Shown here: positions 1 through 8,537 of the stretch, piece by piece
How positions within the stretch are numbered: the first letter of the stretch is position 1
How the letters are laid out: the number at the start of each line of letters is the position of its first letter
Notes under the pieces: model-generated
What the model was told of the DNA's origin: nothing
Databases searched by the model: none
What the model saw: only the letters and a program-made list of their open reading frames with translations
Program-made: the position numbers and the translations under genes
Source of the DNA: Strongylocentrotus purpuratus
Lineage: Eukaryota > Echinodermata > Echinoidea > Camarodonta > Strongylocentrotidae
Direction: 5' to 3'
DNA: 64,000 nucleotides
Assembly (NCBI RefSeq): GCF_000002235.5
Contig: NW_022145605.1
Location: 1,901,178 to 1,965,177, forward strand

Positions 1-274
1 GTTTCTAACCATAAAAGAATTCAATAAGAAGATACATTTGTATCCAGAAAAGTCCTAATCTCTTTCTGTATAAAAAGTTTGTTTGATATGTCTAATAACA
101 GATACTTTGCCTCCAGGAGTTTTGCCTACTAGACACTACAATGTGAATGAGAGAATCTACAAGATCCGGACTAGACCTGGGCATAAACGGCCTGCCATAG
201 TTCAAGTCCAGCTTCAGTCGATCTTAGTCTTTGTGAAACACTCTCCTAGTAGAGTCAACAATACAAATTGTTAA

Positions 275-333
275 GAGCCAGAAGGGTGTTAGCTCATCAT
301 GTTCATTACAAAGTTAACATCATTCTAGCACTC
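275..333. repeat. Mini-palindrome family copy 1
   Basis: A ~60-bp palindrome starting GAGCCAGAAGGGTGTTAGC and ending AAGTTAACATCATTCTAGC. It is a degenerate member of a family with ~21-bp inverted arms (consensus left arm GAGCCAGAAGGGCGTTAACT) around an 18-22 bp loop. Other copies are at 1957, 56208, 56892, 58637, 62882 and 63325. Confidence 0.7.
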
Positions 334-416
334 AACAGGCAATGTACAAGTGTTATTAAGCCTAACAAAAACAAAAAAGAGCAACAACAAAACAGTATTA
401 ATGCAGTCAAACCTAC

Positions 417-584
417 CTACAGAATCATCTTCACATATATGAACACGGTTCTTTTTCTTGCCCTTTGCCCCCTCTCCTTTGACCTCTGACTCCTGATCCT
501 TCATGTCTACATCAGGCTTTGATTGGTCGTCTGCTCCTCCAGCACCAGGGGATGGTTGGTCAGGTAAATTTCCATTTGGGAGAT
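417..584 (-). CDS. DGCR8: DGCR8 exon, last one inside the window
   Basis: Acceptor TCGTGCAG precedes 584; donor GTAG|GTAGGT follows 417; 168 bp, phase 1 in and out. It encodes a low-complexity linker (DLPNGNLPDQPSPGAGG) and then KKKNRVHICEDDSV, matching human KAKVEVCKDESV before LEEFRSYLEKRF. The next exon should begin with AY to complete an Asp codon. No such exon is visible in positions 1-400, so it lies outside the window. Confidence 0.88.
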
Positions 585-3500
585 CTGCACGATCCATAAG
601 AAAGGATATAAGACATACATCAGGGCCCCGTTTCACAAAACTTGTCATCAGTGACAAATGACAGCTTTTGTTATAAGCTACTGAAATCCTTGCTTCTGAT
701 TGATTATCAGCAGATTTGTCACTGATATTTGTCATTTGTCATTGAAAAAAGGCTTTGTGAAACACCCCCTGGAGGCAATTGTAATGAGAACATCTTGATG
801 AGCTATATACTTAAAGGCAGATTCACATAGCCTATAGCTATATCAAACTGAAATGGCCTACAGATCATATAGCCTACTATAACTACACCCAACCCAAGCC
901 TGATAAAAATAGACATGGATAATTCAACTCAACTCAACCCGAGTCAGAGATGTATAAACTATAGTTTGGACAAACTGCATCTTTCAATAGTTTCCCAACA
1001 AGATGCAGCTACATCTCTACTCTAGCAGGCTCTCACTCTCTCTCTCTCTCTCTCGCTCTCCTCCCCTGAAGTTCGCCCTCCATCACCACCTCCAGCAGTC
1101 AACATTCAATGAGGACTGCTGTGGGAGGATCATCTATCAAGTACCAAGTAAATAGTTGCAGGAGAATACTTTCATTGTGAACAAATAAATTTGCCACATA
1201 TGTTTCGAACCAGAAATAGATGTCTTTGAAATAATAATAATAATAGTAGTGGGTTCTTGTATAGCGCTCAGGTCTGTCATATGTGACACTCCTGGCGCTC
1301 TCAAATGGTTCATCTTGTTAATTCGACTATGACAAGTACCTGGAGGCTCTGTCTTCATGTCCATTTCCTTGGCTTCAGGTTCCAGCTGTGCCTCCTTTTC
1401 CTTCTCAAGGGCTCGGCTGTAATGCATACACGGTATGGCAGCCACTGGAACACGATGCCTCTGTAGATACACAAAACATCAAATCAATGAAGCTGTTTCT
1501 TAATGTAAAATACACCTTCTTTACACACAAGTCAGTTGGATAGATAGTGTCAGGGAAGAAAGAAGAACAATTTAACACCCAGTACTCTGTGATTGTAAGA
1601 CACATGATCTAGTGAAGATTGCTCTGCAGTAAATTTCTTAAATCAGTTACATTCTTAACTTTAACCTGTGATCCAAAACTATACCTAATTCTAGCCTTAA
1701 AACTAAAACTAAACTCAAACCCACACAGAGTACAGGCAATGGGAAATCTTTCAGTCTGCCCCATTCTTCTAGATCCCTGCACTCTTGAAGATCTAAGTGG
1801 GTACATCCTCAAGGCTAATCCTGCGTCTCGAGTGTTATGTAGTGATCTAAGAATTAGCACCTACCGGTAAGACCCTATGGTAATCTTAACCCACACCCTA
1901 TACCTTGTGCCATATTTACATCTGGAGCGAACATTGCCAGAGAAAATCATATGTTTGCAGCCAGAATAGTGTTAAGTCACATACTGTCAGGACAGAGTTA
2001 ATGCCCTTCTGGCTCTGAACAGACAAAATATCAATGAAAGACCACCTCTCCTTTGCTTGAGGCGAATCCTAGGCATCAAATGGCAGGACCATATTCCAAA
2101 CAAGGATGTCCTCAAGAAAGGAGGCATGATGACCATCTATGCTCTTCTATCACAATGAAGACTGAGATGGCTTGGTCATGTCAGTCGAATGGAAGACGGT
2201 AGCATTCCAAAAGACATAATGTACGGAAAGTTAGCGACCGGGACCAGGGCTGTCGGAAGACCTGTCCTTCGCTTCAAGGATGTGTGCAAGAGGGATATGA
2301 AGGCCAGTGAAATCAACCCTACAAACTGGGAAGCATATGCTTCAGACCGTCCTGAATGGAGATGCGTTGTAAAGACGGGTATACAGAGGAGTGAGCAGAG
2401 GAGAGTAGACCAGTGGGAGGAGAAAAGACAACAACAACAAAGACAGCAGCTAGCTACGGCTTCAACAGCACAGCCACAAATGACTTTTATCTGCAGCAAC
2501 TGCAACAGGACCTGCCTCTCTAGGATTGGACTGTTCAGTCACAGCAGGAGCTGCACACCAAGAAACTGACTAGTACAATTATAGCGCAATATTCTATTGT
2601 CTTTCGAGACAGACAGATGCCGAGGATAACCTCCAACCCATGTTATCTCATACTTAGTGTTCAACAGGGGAAAGATACATCGAGGGGTCAGTGACACAAA
2701 GACGTAACTCCATTTTTAGAAAAAGTGGTTTATGTGTCACTAAGCACTTGGGCCTTAAGGAGTTAAGTCTGTGTTTCACTAGCCATTGACTTCAATGGGG
2801 TGTTGGGCAGTGAAAAAAATACACGGGGGCTCGGGCAAATTAGCCCCCGAAAGTCATAAAACAGCCAAAAAAAATTTGCATAGAGTTCAATGCAAAACAA
2901 ATTCATGCAAGCAAGCTTGAAAAGTAGCCCCCAAAATTGTTAAAGTATTTTTTCCCTGGTGTTGGGTGGAGTAAAGTCTTTGTGTTTCCTGAAAAGCCAA
3001 CATTTTTTTGAACTCTTTGATATCAAATATTCCTTTTGGCAATATATGGAGTTACGTCTTTGTGTCACTGAACCCTTGACATGTATGCTGTCCTAGGCTT
3101 ACCCTAGCACTGCCAGACCCTAGGAGGTAGGGTCTGGACCAGGAACACACCCTTGATGACCGGTGAAGGTAGAGAGGCATCCCGCATTGATGACTGATAC
3201 GTATCCAACCATCAGGTAGACCTTCTAAGGGCTCTTGACCATGTCCTCCAAAGAGAGAGAAAATAGGTATAAAAGTGGTACTGTGGCATAATCTTTACAA
3301 AATGCTGAATACAGATGAAACTTAAGATAACATACGTTCCATTTAAAGTGCACTAGATTCATCTTCCTGTGTTGTAGACTCGCAGTTAAATGCAATTATG
3401 TATATAGACTCCTGGTATGAGCCATGGAATACATCCCCAAATATAGGGAAATGATAACACCCAGCTAAATAAATCAAAAGCAATTCATTCACACCAAAGG

Positions 3501-4614
3501 ATGATTTTTTTTTTTTTTGGGGGGGGGGGGGGGGGGGGAGGGGTCAGTTTTTTAAATTTCTTTTGCTATTTTTTTTTTCAATAAGTAAACCTGAAAATGT
3601 ATTCCTTGAAAAATTGAGCTCTTCTTATGTAAGTGCTTAAAATATTGAGTAACACAACTTGTTCCTACAGCTCTGATGGAATTAAATTTCTATTACTCAC
3701 TCTTGAGTACTGTTTTCTCCTTGACACCAATAAGGCCTTCTGGAAGTGCACCTTGAGTGAGGACCTTTCTCCATGCCTCTCCTGCCTTCTTCCTTCCCTT
3801 CCCCTGCCGTGGGCCGTCACCTTTACTCTGTTTGTACTGCTCAGGTAGACCTTCATCCAGGAGAGCATCAAGGTCACCTTCACTGTCAGAATCCCACTCC
3901 TCCTCCATCATCTCCTCATCATCGTCCCCTTCCTCTTCCAAGTCATCCCCTTCCCCATCCAGGCTACCATCCGCAATGCTTCCTCCTGCATCACCGATGT
4001 CAGTAGTCCTAGGTTTGTTTCTATGTGGTAAACCACTGAGTTTGTTCGATTGGATGTAATCACCACTAGCATGTTGTCCTGTGGAATGGTTCAGTTCTAT
4101 GTCACCTTCATCATCAATGTCATTGGCATCCTCATCATCGCCGTCTTCATCAATCACTATCATTTCATCATCACTTCCTACTTCATCTTTCCATCCTCCG
4201 TCATCCTCCGGAGGAAACACTTCAACATCCTCTTCCTCTTCTTTCCCTCTCTCCACTTCTCTGCACCCTTCTTCTGTATCCTCCATCATACACAAGTCAT
4301 TGGCTTCACCAACCCTCCCAATCTCTTGATACGATGATCTTACGCTATCCAGTCTACGGAAATGGTGATCGTCGTCGTCGCTCAAGTTTATATCCAATCC
4401 GAGCAAGGCTGCTGCGCTATCTGGCTTGGCTTCTTTCAAGCTTGACTCGATGTCTCTGATTACATCGGGAAAGGCTTCAGCAATATCCCAAGCATCATGA
4501 TCATAGGCGATGTTTGATGGAGTGATGTCGACCGGCTGGCAGAGTCGCTTGGTAGGTGGGGATTCATCTAAAGCTTCCATTGGGGGATAGAGGAAAGGTT
4601 CTACTTCACCTCAT
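417..4614 (-). CDS. DGCR8: DGCR8/Pasha, 5' part of gene (four coding exons; continues beyond window start)
   Basis: DGCR8 is the double-stranded-RNA partner of Drosha in the nuclear Microprocessor that cleaves pri-miRNAs. Coding exons on the minus strand are 4580-3701, 3245-3103, 1460-1340 and 584-417. Splice phases (1, 0, 1, 1) agree throughout and give 437 residues before the gene leaves the window. Visible parts: an acidic N-terminal region (about residues 100-245), the conserved LDALLDEGL (237-245) and KTVLK (289-293) motifs, a WW-type segment GLPDGWI..GMPLYLHR..SWSRPY (302-333), then VAAIPCMHY with Pro351 and Cys352. In human DGCR8 the equivalent Pro-Cys is the heme-binding site, also numbered 351/352. 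The last exon ends with VHICEDDSV, matching human VEVCKDESV. The Rhed remainder, both dsRNA-binding domains and the C-terminal helix must lie left of position 1. A 34-nt 5' UTR precedes the ATG behind an acceptor at 4615, so at least one non-coding exon lies upstream. Identification rests on recalled family sequence, not a search. Confidence 0.93.
623..771. mobile_element. Palindromic MITE in DGCR8 intron
   Basis: The left end (GGGCCCCGTTTCACAAAAC) and the right end (GCTTTGTGAAACACCCCCT) are inverted relatives. A second inverted pair lies inside (CAGTGACAAATGACAG and GTCACTGATATTTGTCATT). The ~150-bp fold-back structure is typical of a non-autonomous DNA transposon. No clear target duplication was identified. 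Confidence 0.6.
1031..1062. repeat. CT microsatellite
   Basis: A run of CT dinucleotides with one interruption, in the DGCR8 intron. Nothing else is recognisable between 772 and 1230. Confidence 0.8.
1234..1310 (-). repeat. SINE tail fragment (GCGCTATACAA type)
   Basis: Read on the minus strand, a GAGCGCTATACAAGAACCC-like end runs into an (ATT)n tail. It is a short relative of the SINE tails at 14.9 and 39.4 kb. Confidence 0.5.
1340..1460 (-). CDS. DGCR8: DGCR8 exon with heme-ligand IPC motif
   Basis: Acceptor TCTACAG precedes 1460; donor CCAG|GTACTT follows 1340; 121 bp, phase 0 to phase 1. It encodes RHRVPVAAIPCMHYSR followed by a charged Glu/Lys-rich linker ending in KTEPP. The IPCMHY core matches human IPCLHY, in which the cysteine is the axial heme ligand. 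The linker is poorly conserved in the family, as expected. Confidence 0.92.
1957..2016. repeat. Mini-palindrome family copy 2
   Basis: Starts GCAGCCAGAATAGTGTTAAG and ends GAGTTAATGCCCTTCTGGCT. The right arm is close to consensus and the left arm is degenerate. It lies immediately upstream of the 5' truncation point of the LINE fragment. Confidence 0.7.
2039..2625 (+). mobile_element. LINE (non-LTR retrotransposon) 3' fragment, reverse-transcriptase ORF C-terminus
   Basis: One frame from 2039 to 2569 reads CLRRILGIKWQDHIPNKD..., then RLRWLGHVSRMEDG, GRPVLRFKDVCKRDMK, and a terminal CSNCNRTC...HSRSC zinc-knuckle-like motif. This is the usual C-terminus of LINE ORF2 proteins in many animals. 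A single in-frame TGA (2156-2158, probably a decayed CGA) interrupts it. The 3' UTR contains the TCTTTCGAGACAGACAG segment typical of such LINEs. It is 5' truncated, lacks endonuclease and RT catalytic regions, and is antisense to its DGCR8 host intron. The clade is not assigned. Confidence 0.85.
2683..3076. mobile_element. Palindromic DNA transposon in DGCR8 intron, interrupted by a nested MITE
   Basis: Terminal inverted repeats of about 30 bp: the left begins AGGGGTCAGTGACACAAAG and the right ends CTTTGTGTCACTGAACCCT. They share the inner segment GACGTAACTCCAT with its complement. No coding capacity is seen. The interior is split by the 151-bp hAT-like MITE at 2808-2958. The right end stops 26 bp short of the donor of the DGCR8 WW exon. 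Confidence 0.8.
2808..2958 (+). mobile_element. hAT-like MITE with 8-bp target duplication (nested)
   Basis: The element begins CAGTGAAAAAAATACACGG and ends TTTTTTCCCTG, so the ends are CAGNGAAAAAA inverted repeats. It is flanked on both sides by GTGTTGGG (2800-2807 and 2959-2966). The interior carries GGGGGCT blocks in both orientations. CAG termini with 8-bp duplications are the hallmark of hAT elements. A second copy lies at 28144-28332 in the other orientation. Confidence 0.85.
3103..3245 (-). CDS. DGCR8: DGCR8 WW-domain exon
   Basis: This 143-bp exon is too short for an ORF scan. The acceptor has a pyrimidine tract (TTTTCTCTCTTTGGAG) before 3245 and the donor is AGG|GTAAGC at 3102. Phase 1 to phase 0 fits both neighbours exactly. 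It encodes RHGQEPLEGLPDGW (294-307), GMPLYLHR and SWSRPYLLGSGSAR, aligning with human TEPLPDGWI, GVPVYLHR and TWSRPYFLGTGS. The WW-like segment belongs to the heme-binding and dimerisation core (Rhed) of DGCR8. The palindromic transposon at 2683-3076 ends only 26 bp from this donor. Confidence 0.94.
3505..3540. repeat. Poly-T / poly-G tract
   Basis: About 14 T followed by about 20 G. Such tracts recur through the window and are prone to assembly error. Confidence 0.8.
3701..4614 (-). CDS. DGCR8: DGCR8 first coding exon with short 5' UTR
   Basis: The acceptor TTGCAG ends at 4615. The ATG is at 4580-4578 and encodes MEALDESPPTKR onward, 293 codons plus one base. The donor is AAGA|GTGAGT at 3701/3700. 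If the intron is read through, the frame stops two codons later, which mimics a 295-residue ORF. The central part is rich in Asp/Glu with a basic patch (GKGRKK, about 260-265) just after LDALLDEGL, comparable in place to the human nuclear localisation region. A three-codon upstream ORF (ATG AGG TGA) begins exactly at the splice acceptor. Long plus-strand ORFs here are antisense shadows of the acidic codons. Confidence 0.92.
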
Positions 4615-7536
4615 CTGCAACCAAAGATGATTTGTTAGGATCATGCAATGGCAAACAAATTCTCTGCAAATGTTAAAAGGGAAAACAGACAAATCAGCAA
4701 CAAGCTCACTCATGATTAGCAATGACAATCGACGTGCACAGGGAAATGTGTACACAATACCGAGATATTCAAAATGAAGACGTCACAGACCTAGTTAACT
4801 TTCTTCTTCCTTGAAATGAATGAAAATCATGAAACACTCAGCCAAAATGAGCACTCGGATATTCATTTCAATGATTCACAGCAATTTATCCCTTCAAGGC
4901 TCATTAACTGATCCTAAGAATTAACTAAACTAACACTCATGTCATTTACAATTTAAGTAATTAGTACAGTTGGATGCAACATCAAAGCATGGTACCTGTC
5001 AATGGTAAACCAAAGGATAAATGCTCAAGTTGAAAAAGCCCCCGGTACTCTGTATACTAGACAAACTTACACTCTACTGCCTAAAAGGGCAATCCAACCT
5101 TGATAGTAAACTATTCTATAAGAAAGCAGAAAAATCAGAAAAGTAGGCAGGTGAAAGTTTGAATGAACTCTGACAACAACAAGAAAAGTAATCAATTTTC
5201 TAAAGTTGTAATTGCTAAACATATGGGCATTTCAAATTGGCTGAATCTGTAATGACACTATACCAAAGTGCCTGACAACCTTCCCATCCTTTCCAACACA
5301 CAAAATGACTAAAATCTAAAATGTCAAATTTTGCAAAATCTAGGACTCGAGAGTGTTTTTCCTTTTTGAGAACCTTTTATAATATGCTACCCACAATCAA
5401 TTTTGATAAGTGCCCCAATGGGAGAAGGCGCTTAGGAGGAAACATAAATTTATGGTATATCTTGTACACGACAAACAGAAGAGTTATCAGTGAAACAGGT
5501 AATACGTCACAATCCAGTGACCAAATTGTGGATTCGAGATTTACATAGCTTGAGTGATCTCATATTTCAAACACTTAAATATAACTTTCTCATTGTTGGT
5601 CCAACTTATTTCAAACTTTCCCTTTTCTGTTTCTCTTATGTTTCAGTTTTCATACAAAAGAAATTATTACCGGGTACAAAATGTTGAGGATTATATTAGG
5701 CGGATATGTTACCAGCAAAAACAGCATGGCAATGTACAACCCCATGCTCGTCTTGTGATAACATGCTCTGCCTCATGGCATCCACCTAACCATGTCATCA
5801 ATTAAGTGATCTTAGACACACATGCACAGAGAAAAGAAAGGATAATGTATACAAATAATACTACTTGTTAGCTTTTATTTGACATATATGAACAACATGA
5901 TCTGTGATAGCTTTGATGCTTGCAAGAATGTCCTTTGTTACAGAGATTTAATTTGGAAGGCATTTGCACATGTTCATCGTATCTCATTGTTTAATTTGTA
6001 TATCAAAAAATAAAATAAACATGCAGTCATATATATGTACCCTACTCCCTCACCTCCTCCTAACAACTGTAGAAGCAATCATCCAAAATAATTCAGAATG
6101 AAATAAAAAATCATAATAATCATTGGCATGCTATGTCCTCTCCAATTCATGAATTTGATGTGTGACGGACGAAGACGAAGCAAACGCGTTGTTAACATTG
6201 GGATGCTTACTCAGCTATACTGTAGTTAACCCTAGTAAAGACAAGGCACACTGAAACACACCCAGGAGGTAAGATCAGACCTTGTCTAGACCAGTGAGAA
6301 ATCAGTACAGTCAAGTTACATTCATCATCATCATCAAATAGAGGAGCCAGGTCAGTTTAGGGTGGGAATAATGAAGGAAATACTCCTTGTCCAGCCCATC
6401 ATGAGATGCTGACATGAAAAAGCTGATACTTCTGCCAATGAGGAATTGTGCCAGGTATGTATTACGGTAGGTCTAGTCTAAATGTACAATGTATCTTAAA
6501 ATAAGTGTTTCATATGGTTGTACATTGAATGACACATTCTCTAGTCTATATCTTACACTGATCAAAATTTGAACACCAACATTAATTAGACCAAACACTC
6601 TATGTAAACCTAACCTTAAACCAAATTGCACCCTAACCATAACAACAATGATTAACCTCAGTTACCTCACAGCATTCTGAAATAAAGGCCTAACCGCCTA
6701 AGGTCGGGGCAACTGTAGCCAGAGAGTATGTCAGAGCACCGTTTTACTGTCATACATGTATATAAGGCACCTCTGAGTTTTACCTCCACAGAAACTCCAT
6801 AGAACAGGGCATAGATCACCAGAACTGAAATAAACCCAACTGTCAAATCAAAGGGCTTATTTTACAGGTTTAATAAAGAAAAGAATCAAGAAATACAAGT
6901 GATTCAAATGTGTAGACTGGAAAGTTACAAATAATTTTTTTTTAAATCTTAATTATTGTTTCATGTAGGAGATTTAAATGACAGCAGTTTCATATTTTGA
7001 TTTTTGCTAAACATACTTTCCTACATACACTTCAGACGGTCTACTTCTTTTTTCTTTTCTTTTTTGCCAAGATTGAAATATCTAGTCAACCTGGCCTTGC
7101 ACTTTGATAAAGCATCAACGTGGAAGTCAAAATTTCACTTATCTTTGCAAAAGTGCTGCATTAATAAAATAGTATAGATTCCTGGGTGAGCTGCCAAAGG
7201 AATTACCCAACCAAGTGCCTAAATTTAAAGAAAATTCAAATTAGATCTAGAATCTAAGTCTAAAAGTGAAAAGGGTGTTAATTTGTTCACACAAGTCAAA
7301 GTCAGAAATAAAACTACACAAACCTGAACTAATAAAATGTCATGCATCACAACACACATCGATGAGCAAGGTCTGGCACATGCTCATCAACAAGAACAAA
7401 GACATGGGTCAAACTAGCGACGAATTAAACTATAAAAAAATGAAGTAAAAAAGGTTTTTCGCATTTTCATTAAATAAGAAACCATTTGTTTAGCACAGTA
7501 GCACTTTATTTCGTCATCCTACTCTAGATTTTGTGA

Positions 7537-7775
7537 TAATAATAATAATCATTTAAAGTCCACTCCAAATTTTATTAAGTTAAACCGAAAATGGAAATTC
7601 TTTTTGCCCAATTGATTGTGAGCCCGGCAGCCACTGAGCAGCGCCAGATCGACGTTGCTCTATCCCTTATTGTTGAACGCCAAACAAGGTAGCAGCAACT
7701 TCCAGCATTCTTCCAGTATTTGCGGTAAAGGTAAAGGTATGACGCGGCCGGGGTTCGATCCCACAACCTTTATAT
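7537..7775 (-). mobile_element. tRNA-derived SINE, copy 1 (head damaged)
   Basis: On the minus strand it ends with a body identical over long stretches to the copy at 59720-59972 (for example TTGGCGTTCAACAATAAGGG and CTGGCGCTGCTCAGTGGCTG) and an (ATT)n tail near 7540. A B-box-like GGATCGAACCC equivalent survives at 7749-7762, but the A-box part has been replaced by unrelated sequence. Confidence 0.8.
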
Positions 7776-8279
7776 GAGAAAGGTGTGGGCGTGCAGACGA
7801 GCGAGTGGTTTTCAATAACAATATCTTGATAGTCAAGATTTCTCAAGCTGTAGTGTAAGCCTACTGTAGATGGAGTGTCGTGTTAGAATTGAGATCAAAT
7901 TCAGACCGAGGTAAGCTAAGCGAGGTCTACAACTTCAGTCTCACAGTCTCTCAGACTAGATAGATCCGCCAGGTGATCAGGGTCTGTGAATTAATTAAAA
8001 ACCATGCTGATGGCGAGCCTTCATAACTTAGTCTAGACCTATATGCATCTTCTGTAAATGAAATGAGTAAATTTGAATTAGTTAATATCAATAACATCAT
8101 TCACTCACTCATGTCTCACTCTCTCACTCACTTCTCAGTCTCTCATGACAATGTCATGGAATCACTTTTTGTGTGTGTGTGAGAACACGCTCACACAAAT
8201 ATATGGACAATTATCTAATCTGGGTGATATAAATATTCATATAATATAAGTTTAAAGATTTGAAATTGACAAAATAACC

Positions 8280-8411
8280 GTAATTTTACCAAATATTTCA
8301 GCTGATCCCCCGCCAAGCCCTCTCGAAATAAATCCTGGGTACGTACGTCCGTCCCAGATATATGAGAAATCGAGCATAACTTGTCATTGCCGATAGATGG
8401 CAGTATTTAAA
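8280..8411. promoter_or_regulatory. Candidate MRPL50 promoter, possibly shared head-to-head with DGCR8
   Basis: CpG-bearing sequence lies directly upstream of the MRPL50 ATG. The start codon sits in AAAATGGCG, which resembles a YY1-type initiator (AANATGGCG) common in ribosomal and mitochondrial protein genes. On the opposite strand, GGAC|GTACGT near 8340 looks like a splice donor and could end a non-coding first exon of DGCR8. This is inference from motif and position only. Confidence 0.35.
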
Positions 8412-8537
8412 ATGGCGTTTTCCATTCGCAAAAATGTGATTTCGTCGATTAATCAATATCATAAATTACTTGGTTTACGTGGCCTGAAGAACACGCATGA
8501 ATACTGGACCTGTCTTCCAATTCAAAATCATCAACTT
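8412..8537 (+). CDS. MRPL50: MRPL50 exon 1
   Basis: 42 codons, phase 0 end, donor CTT|GTAAGT. It encodes the presumed mitochondrial presequence (MAFSIRKNVISSINQYHK) and the first residues of the mature chain. It is below the usual ORF size cut-off. Confidence 0.85.

Larger units (their letters stand above)
4621..8411. other. Spacer between DGCR8 and MRPL50 / DGCR8 5' intron
   Basis: No coding exon is recognised. The stretch must contain, or be part of, the first DGCR8 intron, because an acceptor at 4615 needs an upstream non-coding exon. About 5085-5690 looks like an old repeat: its left part (AAAGGGCAATCCAACCTTGA, then GAAAGTTTGAA) resembles 23178-23260. A tRNA-derived SINE lies at 7537-7775. 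CpG-containing sequence appears at 8300-8411, next to the MRPL50 start. Confidence 0.5.

Noticed and set aside
214-245. Possible short terminal DGCR8 exon (would add ECFTKTKID and stop)
   Set aside because: The acceptor CTACTAG fits by phase, but human DGCR8 continues DLEEFRSYLEKRF at this point, so an out-of-window exon is far likelier.
3757-4337. Plus-strand Ser/Pro- and Ile-rich ORFs
   Set aside because: Antisense shadows of the acidic GAN-rich DGCR8 coding exon.
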